This document shows, piece after piece, positions 23,174-35,143 of a DNA stretch of 64,000 nucleotides (position 1 is the stretch's first letter; each line of letters opens with the position of its first letter). The DNA lies in NCBI RefSeq assembly GCF_019320115.1, contig NC_089598.1, positions 87,125,560 through 87,189,559 of the forward strand, given 5' to 3'. This stretch comes from Miscanthus floridulus. Taxonomy: Eukaryota > Streptophyta > Magnoliopsida > Poales > Poaceae. The position numbers were made by a program, and so were the translations under genes. The notes below the pieces were generated by a model. That model saw only the letters and a program-made list of their open reading frames with translations, ran no database searches and was not told where the DNA came from.

Positions 23174-23515
23174 ATGATCTTCGGTCGATCCGATGCCATC
23201 TACTCCAAGCGCCAGCACAAAGTGCGCTATAGAGAGGCATGCGATGCCGAAACGGCCGTCCCCTCCTTCCTTCGTTGGTCAAAATCTCCGGTCACTTTTG
23301 ATCTGAGGGACCATCCTTCCCATGTCGCCAGACCTGGTCGCTATCCGCTCATCATCGACCCCATTGTCCACAAGAAGCACCTCACCAAGGTGCTGATGGA
23401 CGGAGGCAGTGGCCTCAACATCCTCTACGTCGACACCCTCGATGCCATGCGCATCCCTCGGTCGGAGCTCCGCCCGGCGACCTCTCCCTTCCACAGCATG
23501 ATCCCGGGAGCGTAG
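23174..23515 (+). pseudogene. Gypsy aspartic protease region
   Basis: An open stretch with HLTKVLMDGGSGLNILYVD at about 23378-23434. DGGSGLN carries the catalytic aspartate of plant gypsy proteases (commonly DGGSSLN). It cleaves the polyprotein in a working element. The frame ends at a stop at 23513 and shifts before the next domain. Confidence 0.8.
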
Positions 23516-23637
23516 GTACACCCGCTGGGGTAGATCGATCTGCCCATCATGTTTGGTGACCGAGCCAACTTCTCGAGGTGGTGGACTTCTCGAGGTCTTA
23601 CCATGCCATCTTGGGGCGGCCATGCTAAGCCAAGTTC

Positions 23638-25718
23638 ATGGTGGTCCCCAACTACACCTACCTTAAGCTAAAAATGCTAGGACCAAATAGCGTCATCACT
23701 GTGGGTAGCACCTTCTCGCACGCCTACACGTGCGACCACGAGCATTACGAGCTCGCCACTGCCGTCATCAACTCGTTCGAGCTCCAGCGGCTCAGAGAGT
23801 TGACAACCCCAACAGTCCTAGACTGTAATAAGCCCACCTCCTCGACTTCCTTCTGCCCACTCGAGGAAACTAAGGTAGTAGGGATTGACCCCATTGACCC
23901 TACCAAGATGGTGTGGATTGGGACCTAGCTCCCGGCCAAATAGGAATGCGAGCTCGCTGACTTTCTACGCGCCAATCACGATGTCTTCGCATGGAAACCT
24001 TCTGACATGCCAGGTATACCACGGGAGGTCGCTAAGCATGCACTATGCCTCATCCCAAGCTCTAAGCATGCCAAGCAACGCCTGCATCGCTTTGACGATG
24101 AGAGGCGTAGGGCCATAGGCGAGGAGGTCGCCAAACTCCTGGTAGCCGGATTCATCAAAGAGGTATACCACTCTGACTGGCTTCCCAATCCTATTCTTGT
24201 TAAAAAGAAGACTGGGAAATGGAGAATGTGCGTTGATTATACTGGCCTCAACAAGGCATGTCTAAAGGACCATTTTCCTTTACCACGCATAGACCAGATA
24301 GTCGACTCCACCTCAGGATGTGAAATCCTCTCCTTTCTGGATGCCTACTTAGGCTATCACCAGATCACGATGAAAGAGTTCGACCAACTCATGACTTCGT
24401 TCATCACCCTATATGGTTCGTACTGTTATGTAACCATGCCTTTTGGTCTGAAGAACGTTGGCGTCACCTATCAACAGTGCATGCAGCAATGCTTCACCGA
24501 TCAAATCGACCCGCTCGATCAGCCTGACCAAGTCAAGCGGCCCAAACCAATGATCACCTTCTATGTTGATGACGTAGTGGTCAAAATGGCTCAAGCTTGC
24601 GACCTGATCGCAAACTTAGCCACGATGTTCATGAACCTTCGAAGGTTCAACATCAAATTTAATCCCAAAAAATGTGTTTTTGGGGTTCCAAAGGGGAAGC
24701 TGCTTGGATACATCGTGTCCAAACGTGGCATTGAGGCCACCCCAAAAAAGTCACAGGCCATCTCCAACATGGGCCCTATACGCAACGTCAAGGGCGTACA
24801 AAGGTTCACCGGCTATTTAGCCGCCCTGAGCCAATTCATCTTCTGGCTCGGTGAATGGGGGATGCCTCTCTACAAGCTTCTAAAAAAGATGGACGCTTTC
24901 GTCTAGACTACGGAAGCACAGCAGGCTTTGGAGAGCCTCAAAGAGTCACTGACGTCAGCCCCAATATTCGTCGCTCCCGAACGGGGAGAACCCCCTCCTC
25001 TACGCCACGGCAAACAACCACGTGGTAAGCGCCGCCCTAGTCGTCGAAAGGGAGGAGCCAGGACACCACCTTAAGGTCCAACGACCCATATACTTCGTCC
25101 GAGAGGTACTCACCTATCCTAAGGTCTGGTACCCTAGGTGCAAAAAGTCCTATACGCCGTGCTGATGGCGACTCGGAAAGCTCCTACACTACTTCACCAA
25201 CCACAAAGTCTCGGTCGTCACTTCATACCCGCTCGGAGACATCATCCGCAACCACTGACACCGCGGGACAAATCTCCAAGTGGGCACTCGAGCTTATGGG
25301 CCACGACATCAGGTATATTCCATGTACCGCTATCAAGTCTCAGGCTCTCATGGACTTTATCGCTGAATGGACAGAGGTCTAGCTCCCAACCCTACACGTC
25401 ACCTACGAGTACTGGACGATGTACTTTGACGGGTCTGTAATGGCACTCGGCTTAGGGGCTAGAGTGGTTCTAATCTCCTCAGACAGGAGTAGGCTCCCCT
25501 ACGCAATCCGCCTCCACTTTTTGGCCTCAAACAACCCCATGGAATACATGGCCCTCATCAACAGACTGTGCATCGCCATCAAGCTCGATGCTACGCGGCT
25601 CTACGTCCGTGGCGACTCAGAGTTGGTCGTCGACCAAGTCATGAAGGAGTCCTCCTGCAAAAGCCCCCTCATTGCAGCATACTACCAAGAGGTGCGCAAG
25701 CTCGAGGACAGATTCTAG
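23638..25718 (+). pseudogene. Gypsy reverse transcriptase and RNase H region, broken
   Basis: Reverse transcriptase spans roughly 23910-24906. It has WRMCVDYTGLNKAC, TMPFGLKN-like motifs and the catalytic YVDD at 24562-24573 (YVDDVVVKM). Stops at 23926-23928, 23941-23943 and about 24904 stand where the family has Gln or Trp. After a degraded first RNase H region (24907-25380), 25419-25718 reads MYFDGS near its start and VRGDSELVVDQVMKE later. This is the extra archaeal-like RNase H typical of Tat elements. Confidence 0.88.
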
Positions 25719-25899
25719 GGGATCAAGCTACACCATGTCCCCCGAAAGGACAACGATGCCGCCGATTTTCTCGCAAAATTGGCTGCCAGACGGGTTCCAT
25801 CTTTGGACGGGGTCTTCATCAATGACCTTCATGAACCGTCTGCCTGCATCCTAGAAGGTCTGATCTAGACACACCCCAACGCCGACCTGGTACTCGGGG

Positions 25900-27143
25900 G
25901 CTTTGACCCCAGTGCGTCCGTGATGATGTCGCCCGCCGATGTCGTCGTGGTGGCAATCGATCGAGCCGACTGGCGAGCGCCGCTACTCGCCTACCTCCTC
26001 GAGGAGGTTCTCCCACCCTAAAAGGACTAAAGCACGACAGATCGGTCAACACACCAAGACATTCATCATGATCAGCAATGAACTCTACAAGCGAAGTCCA
26101 TCAGGAGTACTCATGAAGTGCATCCCTACCGACCAAGGCAAGCAGCTCCTCCTCGAGGTCCATGCCAGGATCTACGGACACCACGCGGCCCTGAGGTCAT
26201 TGGTCGGAAAAGCCTTTCACCAAGGTTTTTACTGGCCCACCGCACTACGAGATGCGGAGGAGGTCGTCCGTAGGTGTAAAGGATGCTAGTTCTAGGCTTG
26301 GCAAACGCACTTGCCGGCACTGGAGCTTCAAACCATCCCCTATCACCTGGCCGTTCATCGGTCCTGAGGCCTCGACATGGTAGGACCCCTCAAAAAGAGC
26401 CTAGGTGGCTTCACTCACCTACTCGTAGCGGTCGACAAATTCACCAAGTGGATAGAGGCCAAACCCATCACCAACATCCGCTCGGAAGAGGCAGTCAAGT
26501 TCTCTTCCTCGACATCATCTACCGGTTCGGCGTTCCTAACTGTATCATCACTGACCATGGAACTAACTTCACCTGAGAAGAAGTTCCTAGACTTCAGTGA
26601 TGGATACGGCATCAGGATCGACTGGGCCTCAGGTCGAACATCCACGTACTAATGGTCAGGTCGAGCGAGCTAATGGCATGGTCCTCCAAGGACTCAAGCC
26701 ATGCATCTTTCGACTAACTCAACAAGTACGCTGGGTGATGGGTTGCAGAGGTCCTAGTGATCCTCTAGAGCCTGAGAATGACCCCAAACCGATCCATAGG
26801 GTTCGTGCCCTTCTTCCTAGCCTATGGAGCTAAAGCAGTGCGGCCCTCCGACCTCGACCATGGCACCCCAAGCGTGAAGGCCTTCGACCGTGACCGAGCC
26901 ACGGAGGCTCAACAAGACACGGTCGACCTGCTCGAGGAGGCCCATGAGATGACCATCATCCGCTCCACTCGCTACCAGTAGACTCTCCGCAGGTACCATG
27001 AGAGGAAAATCAGAGGAAGGATCCTCGAGGTCAGAGACCTCAAGCTTCAAAGGACGCAATCGACCAAGGAGAAACACAAGCTCTCTCCACCATGGGAATG
27101 ACCCTATATGGCAACCGAAGTGATCTAACCAGGTGCCTACCAA
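25900..27143 (+). pseudogene. Gypsy integrase, broken
   Basis: A zinc-binding HHCC-like region (about 26150-26290) includes GFYWPTALRDAEEVVRRCKG. The core begins GLDMVGPLKKSLGG near 26370. The second aspartate is in ITDHGTNF near 26553. The third acidic motif follows near 26640-26690 (NGQVERANG). Frameshifts and stops, such as the TAGs at 26287 and 26293, split it. The region ends near 27140 after a degraded C-terminal domain. Confidence 0.82.
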
Positions 27144-27699
27144 CTGAAGGATGACAACGGCGACGTTCTCACCAACACTTGGAACATCGAACGGTTACGT
27201 TGTTTCTTCGCCAAAAAAATCGGTCTTACCACTTTCTTTCATTCAACGTTTGCTCCTACAAAGCACCCTAGCCCGAACACTTTCGGCCCGGGCCGCTCAG
27301 GGGCTCCATGGGGGTGCAATACCCACCTCTCTTTTTTACTATCATATGGTAAATACATTTTTTCCCAAACGAAAGGGTAGTCCGTTCCTTTAATTACCTT
27401 ACGTAACCTTGCTTCAACATTTCGACCGATCGCACCCCGCCACGATCTATGGTTATGAGCAGCTGAGCCTCGCGGGCCATGCTCGGGTTCTTAAGGTTGC
27501 AGCCTATGGTTCAAATGGGCAAGCGCGAAAAAGATAGAATAAAAAAAGTTATGCTAGGGTAAAAATAAGGAATTGATGGGACAAGCTTCCCCGAACAAAG
27601 TGATTCATCACAAAATAAAAATTGATGTATTCATCAATACAACTGTTCACATGGGCGCTTCCCCCACAAACTTATCCTATACATATGCTAAGTACTTCT
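27144..27699 (+). other. Gypsy spacer after pol
   Basis: This holds the end of the pol region and noncoding sequence before the antisense gene. No domain is recognised. Confidence 0.5.
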
Positions 27700-30600
27700 A
27701 CTCTAATTTCTATTGTGCCCGCCCGGTGGCATCGGCTGACGGCGCGACCGGCGAAGATAAAGGCTGCTCGCTCACAGACGGGACGATGTTTGGCTCGGTC
27801 GAAGGTGGGACGACATTCGCTTCTGACCCAGGCTCCACTCCATCCACAGGTTGGGCAACATCCTCCTGGCACACACCTTCAGCCGCGCTCGCACGCTGAG
27901 CCACCATCACCCATTGCGCGGAGACTTGCTCTGCCACCAATTGTGCGTATGTCAGCAAGCTCTCCCCGAGCGCATGGATGGCGTCCGGGCTCCAACCGTC
28001 GGCATACCCGCTGCAGATGGTGGCAAAGTCCAGGGTTAGGTGGTGCATCACCACTGAAGTCAGCACCCCCAATGTCCCGTAGAACATCCCATCAGAGATA
28101 AGTGCCCAAACTTTGTTCGGGGCCTCCGCCAGTCGGATGGCGGGTGTGCTGGTGCTTGGCGCTGACCCGAACACTTCCGAGATGATGACCTAGGCGACGT
28201 TGTAGATCTGGTCGACCTCCTCGAGAGCACATCACTCTTCAAGGGACTTGGCCAGTGCCTCCACATTCTGAGCAATCATTGCCTTGGCCGTCTCTAGGTC
28301 CCGCTCCAGCGACCCAACCCTTCCGCCCAATTCCGGAAGAAGGATGACAGGCTCAGAAGCAAGGGAAAGGAAAAGCCAAGACATCACCAAAAGCAGAACA
28401 GGTACTTACCGAGGTGGGTGTTCTCAAGGATAGAGAGTCCTTCCTCCTATCGAGTCACCTGCTCGCGCAGCCAAGCGTTTGACTCCTCCATCCCTAGAAC
28501 CTGCCCCTAGAGCGCGAGCACTTCTGGGTCGACCTCCGACCGGGCCTTCAGCTCTGACTCTAGGGCCTCTAGGAAACTCTGGAGTGTCGCCTCGGTCTCT
28601 GCCAGGGTCTTCTTGAGCGCCGCCTCAGACTACGCCTGGTGGACCTTCACCGCGTCAAGTCCCCGCTCAGCGACGATCGCCCGCTCCACTGCGAGCAGTT
28701 CCATCGCCAGCGCCTCTGTCGCCTCGACCGCCCGGTCTTGAGACTCATGGCGGGTGGACTCCAGCTAGCGCTTGAGCTCGGTGACCCACCACGACATCAT
28801 GGCCTCCCGGGCATGCTCCTCCCGGAGGAAATAGGACTTGTGGCTCGACATCTCCTCCAAGCCCTACAAAGCAAGAAGCCAACGCGCTGAAGCAACCAGC
28901 GAGAGACCAAGGAGTTAAGGATGAACACAGAAAACTTACCTCTACGGCCTCCTCGAGCTTCACCTTGGTTTGGGTGAGATCAGACTCCATGGCGAGTCCT
29001 CTCCCCCAAGTATGTCCTAGAGTTGCACCTCCTCCTGATCCCGAAGGATGAACCGCACCTTCCTCGGGTCGCCGGGGTAGGGCCACACCAACTCGGTGGT
29101 CGCCCCCAACCCGCTGGAATGCCCCGCCGATGACCGGACCACCGCCAGCTCCTGTGACGGTGGGATGGTCGGTGGCTCCACCCTAGTGCCTACCTCGCCA
29201 GGGCAGGGGATCTCCACCACCTCGACCTCGCGGCCCACCGATGGTTGTTCTGCCACCGGTCTGGCTGCATCTCCTCCTGACCCCGATAGCTCCGACTAGG
29301 AGGGCGAGCCGTGCGTCCCTCCTTTGAGCGAGGCAGGGAGCCCGGTCTCCCTCCCCTCTTCCACCATAGCTGGTGTAGGAGGGATCGCGAGGGTCACCTC
29401 TGACCTAGCCTTCACTATCACCACTGGGATCGCCGCCAACACCATCGCCGCCGCTGCCGTCGTACTTGCGACCGACCAGGAGAGCATAACCCCTAGAGGG
29501 GAAGGTCGCACCGCCACCACCCTACTCTCCCCGCCATTCATTGTGACGCACCGTAGGTTGGCCTCCACTCCTCCTACACGGGAGGTGGGGCGATGCTCAA
29601 CCCCATCAATATCTGGCCGTTGTCAAACAAGTACAGGTCAGTCGCACTCCAAAAACTCAACTATGAGATAAAAAAAGAAACAAAGAATACATATTGAGAA
29701 GCAAGCAGTATGGCTCTGAAGCCCTGACCTGCTGGCAATGGGTCCGCTAGATGAGGGCCACTCACAGGTCATGAGCCATGCCCCCTTACTTCGACCGGGG
29801 GGGAGTCGACCCGGCCGACTCCCTGATCCACCCGTGAATCGCCACGACGGCCGACTCGAGGCTGCGCCGATCGGAGCAGCTGGCGGGGCATCTCCCCATT
29901 GTGAGTCACACATTAGGCACCAACCCTAATGATGTGGGGGTGCGATCCCGCTCCTCGACCGCCTGGCCTGCCCCGCCATGCCTGGAGCAGGTGGGGACAA
30001 GGTCGGCGATGCCTTTCGAAGGGCGCGGCGACCGCATCGCTTCACCTTCCCACTCGTTGATAGCATCCGAGCTCGTGGTCGCGCTTCCTTAGCGTGGGAA
30101 TCCAAGCTCACCACGCCTCTCTGCCTCCCGCCCACTGTCGGTGAACACTAGCCGTAGGCTCGCAATGCTCCATCAAGGTCCCTGACAACCTCCCAGCCTC
30201 CCTCATCCTCGGAGGAGATCATGTCATCACCCATCTCCATGTGGGATCCTCTAACTCGAGCTCTGCCTCAACAGTCGCTCCTGTTTTCCCTAGGCCTGCA
30301 CGCACCGGGCGATATCCTGCTCCTTCTGGTGCCTCCTCCAAGCCTTCTCAGCTCTCTTCTTCTTCCTACCATACACCGCCTCCTTCAGGGCCACCTGCCA
30401 AGCCACGCCCTCTGGCCCGATCGAAGGTGCGGCCGAGATCTATAACCGGTGAGTCCCTACTGAAACTGGACAACTTGATGTCAATTTATAGGAGAGTGAG
30501 ATTAAAAGGGACACAGAATAAGGAAAAGAGAAGCAGTACCAGATTGGGCAACTTCCTGCCGTGGAGAGGTCCGGGCTTTCCTTCAATGATCTCCTGGGCC

Positions 30601-31421
30601 TTCAGTTGTAGCACCCGGTCGAGTTGGCTCCAGACTTCATCCTTCGCCAACTCCATCCGGCGACTATGCGGTCGGGGTCCATCAGGCTAGAGTATAGCCA
30701 CATCGGCCGCGTCCATTTCCAGCCAGCTGGGGCGACCCAATGGTGGAAGAAGCTGTGGAACACCCGCACCCCATCGAGGCCATGCTGCAATAGCTTCTAG
30801 GAGCTCCGCCCCGATGATCTCCAGCTTGTTCTACTGGCTAGAGGGGCCCCACAACCAGCTCTCCTACCTCTCCGGTCTCCTTCAGGTGAACAATGGGAAT
30901 GGCATCTCTATCGGGTTCCTTATGTAGAACCACTCCTCATGCCACCCCCGATTGGAGTCGCAGGGGGTCTACGTGGGGTACAAGTCCGATGAACTCGGCT
31001 TCTTCTGCAGGACGAAGCCACCAACCGGTGTGGTCCTGGCTGGCTTCCCCTTTGACAAGGCTCACTCGGTGAAGATCCACTGGAAGAAGTCCACGTGCGG
31101 CTCCATCCTGGGGAAGGCCTCATAGTAGGTGATGAAGCCGATGATGTGCAGCACCCTAGTCGGATTGAGGTGCTGTAGCTCCAGGCCCCACTCATTGAGG
31201 AGCCTGTGTAGGAACCAGTGCGTGGGGTATCCTAGCCCATGCTCATGGAAGGCAAGGAAGGAGATGACCTCGCTGGCCTGAGGTCATGGGAAAGCATCCC
31301 CCACTGGAGCCCTCCAGTGCGCCACCTTCTTTGGCGGCAGCATCCCCTTCTCGGCGAAGGCGGTCAACATCGTCTCATCCACGTTCAATGGCCTCCAGCT
31401 TGACATTGCTCCCAAATTCAT
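27700..31421 (-). pseudogene. Antisense gene of the Tat element (gypsy-type transposon domain), broken
   Basis: Read on the minus strand, ATG at 31421-31419 opens MNLGAMSSWRPLNVDETM. Further fragments are KVAHWRAPVGDAFP, FLAFHEHGLGYPTHWFL, LLNEWGLELQHLNPT and MEPHVDFFQWIFTE. These match the putative gypsy-type transposon domain (PF04195 family) found in this position in RIRE2/Grande-like elements. Canonical intron borders survive: GT..AG at 28939-28864 (76 bp, donor GTAAGT), a GTAAGT donor at 28409, and a candidate 30539-30460. The C-terminal part is Ala/Gln/Glu-rich (coiled-coil-like). Three in-frame stops in the first exon show decay. Function in the element is unknown. Confidence 0.8.
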
Positions 31422-32067
31422 GAACAGATCTGTGAGTTTCTCCACTCCCTCGCTCTACCCTTTTTTTCCTAGGAACCGCCGTGCCACACAAACGCTCTTG
31501 GCGAGAAGGAAGGAGGAGAGGCGATAGTTGGGGAATAGGTGAAGGAACAGGACAAGAACCCTCTCCCTTCCCCTATTTAAGGAGGAGGCACAATAGTTAG
31601 GGGAAAGGCAAAGGATTGGGCTAAAAATCCTCTCCCTTCCCCCATTCAATGCGGATGGGATGCGGTGGGACACGTGCTGACCGATGGGATGCGCTCTGCC
31701 CGACAAGACGGTGCCTAGTTAGACAGGACGTGGCCTGGGCATGGCCCACCACTACCGCATGCTGGGCATGGGGAACAAGGCACAACCACACGTAGGCGGC
31801 CCTCCGCCTTCCTAGGCAAGACTTAGAAGGGCCCAACAATAGGATCTCCGCCAAGGAGAGACCAGCGAGCTTCCTAAGTTGATCGAATGGCTCAGGCGAA
31901 CGCCAAGAGATAGGTAAGGAGTAGAGGGACGCCCCATGTGGGCCATGCCGTCTCCGTCACAAATGACGAGCAGGGTCCCATTCAGACATATCAGACAAAA
32001 ACTCCTCAAGCTTGTCACTCGAGTCGACAAGGTAACTCTACCGATCCCTCTTACTTTATTTTTCCTG

Positions 32068-32143
32068 ATTCATGATCATTCATTCATCCATTCGCATACA
32101 TGCATTCACACATTCATTCACACATTCATTCATTCATCCCACA
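32068..32143. repeat. CATT-rich microsatellite
   Basis: TCATTCATTCATCCATTCG and ACACATTCATTC-type repeats with interruptions, within the 3' noncoding part of the gypsy element. The rest of 31430-32860 has no recognised gene. Confidence 0.8.
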
Positions 32144-32859
32144 CATCTGAAGCATCACATATGCAGTTAAAATGCATCACAATGCTCCATGTTGCATAAC
32201 GAAGCAGAAGTTGCCTCATTCGATATGAGCAATGACCGACCGGGGTTCGAAGGCTGACCCATAAAGGGCTTGAGGCCGCCCCATGTCAAACAGAGCCAGG
32301 GGAGAAAGTGTAGATGAGCCCTAGCGGCCCTCGCCTAGTCTGCTCCAAAGCAGATAGGGTCATCCCAACCTTCTCGTTCGATCCTAACCTCGAGCCACGC
32401 CCATAGAATCTCCATCGAGGGGAGGCCAGCAAAACACCTGAGTTGGTCTCTGGAATGACCCGGGCATCTACCGGGATGCAGGTTAAAGAGCAGTGGAATG
32501 CCACATGAGGGCTATGCCGACCCCATCATGAACGACGGACTCGGATTCTACTCGAACATACCCGTTAGCGAGCTCACCGAGCGCGTCACTCGAGCCATCG
32601 AGGCAAGCGGTGTTAGCTCTGCCCCTTCGGCTATGAAAAATCAAGGACGGGGTAACGCTTGGAACCAGACCAACCCCTACCGAGCCCAATGGGGCTTAGG
32701 GGCTCAGGTCGCCCGACACCGACTCGGGAAACCAACCGACCACGCAGGTCGCAGGCGGGACAAACATGGGCAAACACCCCGAACGACAGTCTGTGGCCCC
32801 AGGAAAAGAGTACCAAGATGCTCAGTCTGCAACTAACTCACCAGTCGGACGCAGGCTCG

Positions 32860-33180
32860 GGGGTTGCACCCGCGGGTGCGCTCGTGCGCACCCGCCGTCA
32901 AAACAAAAAATTCCCCCACTAGCAACACGAAAAACCCCCCAGATGATTCTATCCAAATCGCCCGAGGGCTCGGGGGCTACACCCGCTGGTGCGCTCGCGC
33001 GCACCCGCCGTGAAAATAAAAAATTCCCCCGCTGGCAACATGAAAATCCCCCAGACGATTCTATCTGAATCGCTCGGGGCTTAGGGGCTACACCCGCGGG
33101 AGCGCTCGTGCGCACCCACTATCAAAATGAAAGATCCCCCTGATGATTGTACCCGAATCGCTCGGGGACTCGGGGGCTCC
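32860..33180 (+). repeat. ~105-115-bp tandem array before the 3' LTR
   Basis: Three imperfect units, each with a GGGGCTACACCCGC-like start, then GCGCTCGYGCGCACCC (self-complementary core), then an A-rich AAAATAAAAAATTCCCCC stretch and GACGATTCTATCCGAATCG. The last unit runs into the purine-rich CTCGGGGACTCGGGGGCTCC that abuts the LTR and probably acts as polypurine tract. A second array of this type is at 34870-35143. Confidence 0.8.
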
Positions 33181-34449
33181 TATCAAGTTCATAAACTCAG
33201 GGTCCCTCATGGACCTACTTCCCGACAAAAGCTCGGCCCAGCAGACGACGTTGCGAACGACGTGCAACTCCTGGACCGACCCAATAACCTAATGATAGGC
33301 CAGAAAGGCGATCTAGCCTCCGACCAGAAGGCCTAGCCAAGGAAGGAACAACGCTCGCTCTCTCGCTTCTAACTCCGGCCCGCCTCTCTGACCAAAAGGC
33401 CTAGCCAAGGAGGGACGGCGCTCGCTTCCGACTCTGGCCTGCCTCTCTGACCGAAAGGCCTAGCCTAGGAGAGGACAACGCCCGCTTTCGACTCTGACCA
33501 AAAGGCCTAGCCAAGTAGAGGACGACGCTCGCTTCCGACTCTGGCCCACCTCTCCAACCAGAAGGTCTGGCCAAGGAGGAACGACATTCGCTTCTAACTC
33601 TGACCCACTTCTCTGATTGGGAACACACCGAATCTCTACCTACAGCTCTTCTCCAACCAGGAGGCCGGAGCCGATTGGGGAACGACCAACCAGGGACGCC
33701 CGCTCGGTGAAGACCCAGGAAACGAACAGAGCAAGTAAGGCAGGGCGCTCCAGTCAAACACAATACCAAGGACCGTACCTCTGCACACCTGCAGGATAGT
33801 ACTGTTAGGCCATGTTAGAAGGATGCTCCGCAACCTTCCAGACATGTCAGAACATGAGCAGTGTTGTGGGCGCCAAAATTTATCCTACAACATAGTAGGC
33901 GCCGACATTCGCCATACCAGAAGACAACGATGGAGCCTACCACATGCATCTGAGCAACAACAGTGTTGTGGGTGCTGACAAACCGTCTTGTACCTGATGG
34001 CATGGGCAATAAGACTAGGTTGCACATACACTCTCTTTCTCTCACACACTCTCTCTCCTATAATGCCATCCCCTTCATCTATAAAAGGGGACGCACTCTC
34101 TCCAAAACAGGGATGAATGATTCGAACAACCTATGATTCGAACGATTCCAATAGAACACACACTCAAATACTTAGCGCCTGTAGGGGCTTCCGTCTCTCT
34201 CGGCCCTTCGGTCCAGAGTCCGACCAGACCTCTTGCACCCCCCCCATCTTACTCCCTCTCGTTTGTAACCCCACAGCAAACTTCGAGCACCTGTGTTTAG
34301 GAATAAAGTCACCGACTGACTCAAACTGGATGTAGGGCACGTTGCCTGAACCAGTATAAACCCTGTGTCATTGAGTGCTAGGCCACATCCAATCACAACG
34401 TACGGCAAAACTACAAAATTTTACGTGTTGGTCACTTTTCGCACCGACA
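33181..34449 (+). repeat. Second LTR of the Tat-type gypsy element
   Basis: 1269 bp, starting TATCAAGTTCATAAACTC (TG changed to TA) and ending GCACCGACA, directly followed by the TGTAG target duplication at 34450-34454. It retains four or five of the ~60-bp internal units. Confidence 0.9.
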
Positions 34450-34869
34450 TGTAGCATCCTCGAATATAAATTCCCTGCTTGTCATCTCGATAAATCTCAT
34501 TAATTCTCTAATTATGAGGTCATTATCACCAAAACCCACAATTAAGGCTTGATTGCACTTTCAATCTCCCCCTTTTTGGTGACTGATGACAACCCAATTA
34601 GAGCTTACAAAAGATATAAAATAAATACTGAGACTTGTCGAGTCATGGGTGTAGAGTCTCCCCTTAAATATGTGAATAGAGAATTGAATTCTCAAATTGG
34701 CATAAGAAGCCAAGATTCACATTTTAGTGAAAGTGATGGGGCTCCCCCTATATCCAAGCTCCTGTGGGGTACTGCATACTGTGTCAGGTATGTAAAACAT
34801 GATATAAATGACAGTTTATGCACACATGTGCTTGCTGTTGTGCGGCAGAGCCGCACCTGACTGTACGAG
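34366..34869. repeat. 504-bp block, first copy (identical to 36326-36829)
   Basis: It comprises the last 84 bp of the gypsy LTR, TGTAG, the severed end of the sirevirus LTR (34455-34563), its polypurine tract and 306 bp of its interior. Line-by-line comparison shows no difference from 36326-36829. The block ends at CTGTACGAG and jumps straight into the gypsy pre-LTR array. Confidence 0.93.
34455..34578 (-). promoter_or_regulatory. Sirevirus-like LTR start and polypurine tract
   Basis: On the minus strand, CACCAAAAAGGGGGAGAT runs directly into TGAAAGTGCAATC, the LTR start at 34563. This purine-rich junction is the usual one for SIRE/Maximus elements and sets the element on the minus strand. 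The identical second copy is at 36415-36538. Confidence 0.8.
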
Positions 34870-35143
34870 TGAAAAAACCCCCAGACGATTCTATCCGAAT
34901 TGCCCGGGAGCTCGAGGGCTACACCCGCTGGTGCGCTCGCGCGCACCCGCCGTAAAAGCAAAAAATTCCCCCGCTGGCAACACGAAAAACCCCCAAGACG
35001 ATTCTATCCGAATCGCCCGGGGGCTCGAGAGCTACACCTGCTGGTGTGCTCGCGTACCCGCTGTGAAAATAAAAAATTCCCCCGCTGGCAACACGAAAAC
35101 CCCCAGACGATTCTATCCGAATCGCTCAGGGCGCAGGGGCTCC
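34870..35143 (+). repeat. Second gypsy pre-LTR array (duplicated)
   Basis: Begins abruptly with TGAAAAAACCCCCAGACG after the sirevirus block and holds about 2.5 units like 32860-33180. It ends in GGGCGCAGGGGCTCC before the third LTR. It differs from the first array by point changes and unit length. Confidence 0.85.

Larger units (their letters stand above)
19533..34449 (+). mobile_element. Ty3/gypsy Tat-lineage element with antisense gene, decayed
   Basis: Long LTRs at 19533-20809 and 33181-34449 flank gag, protease, reverse transcriptase, a Tat-type second RNase H and integrase (+ strand). A long region with a minus-strand gene follows, as in RIRE2/Grande-type Tat elements. Target duplication TGTAG is present on both sides. 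Length is about 14.9 kb. Stops and frameshifts occur in every gene. In a ~228-bp hand-aligned LTR sample the two LTRs differ at about 27 sites, so the insertion is old. A third LTR at 35144-36409 makes it uncertain which right LTR is the original partner. Confidence 0.9.

Noticed and set aside
34549..34860. 103-codon frame repeated identically at 36509-36820 as a duplicated gene
   Set aside because: It lies across the sirevirus LTR end, polypurine tract and interior on the antisense strand; identity reflects the 504-bp duplication, not coding constraint.
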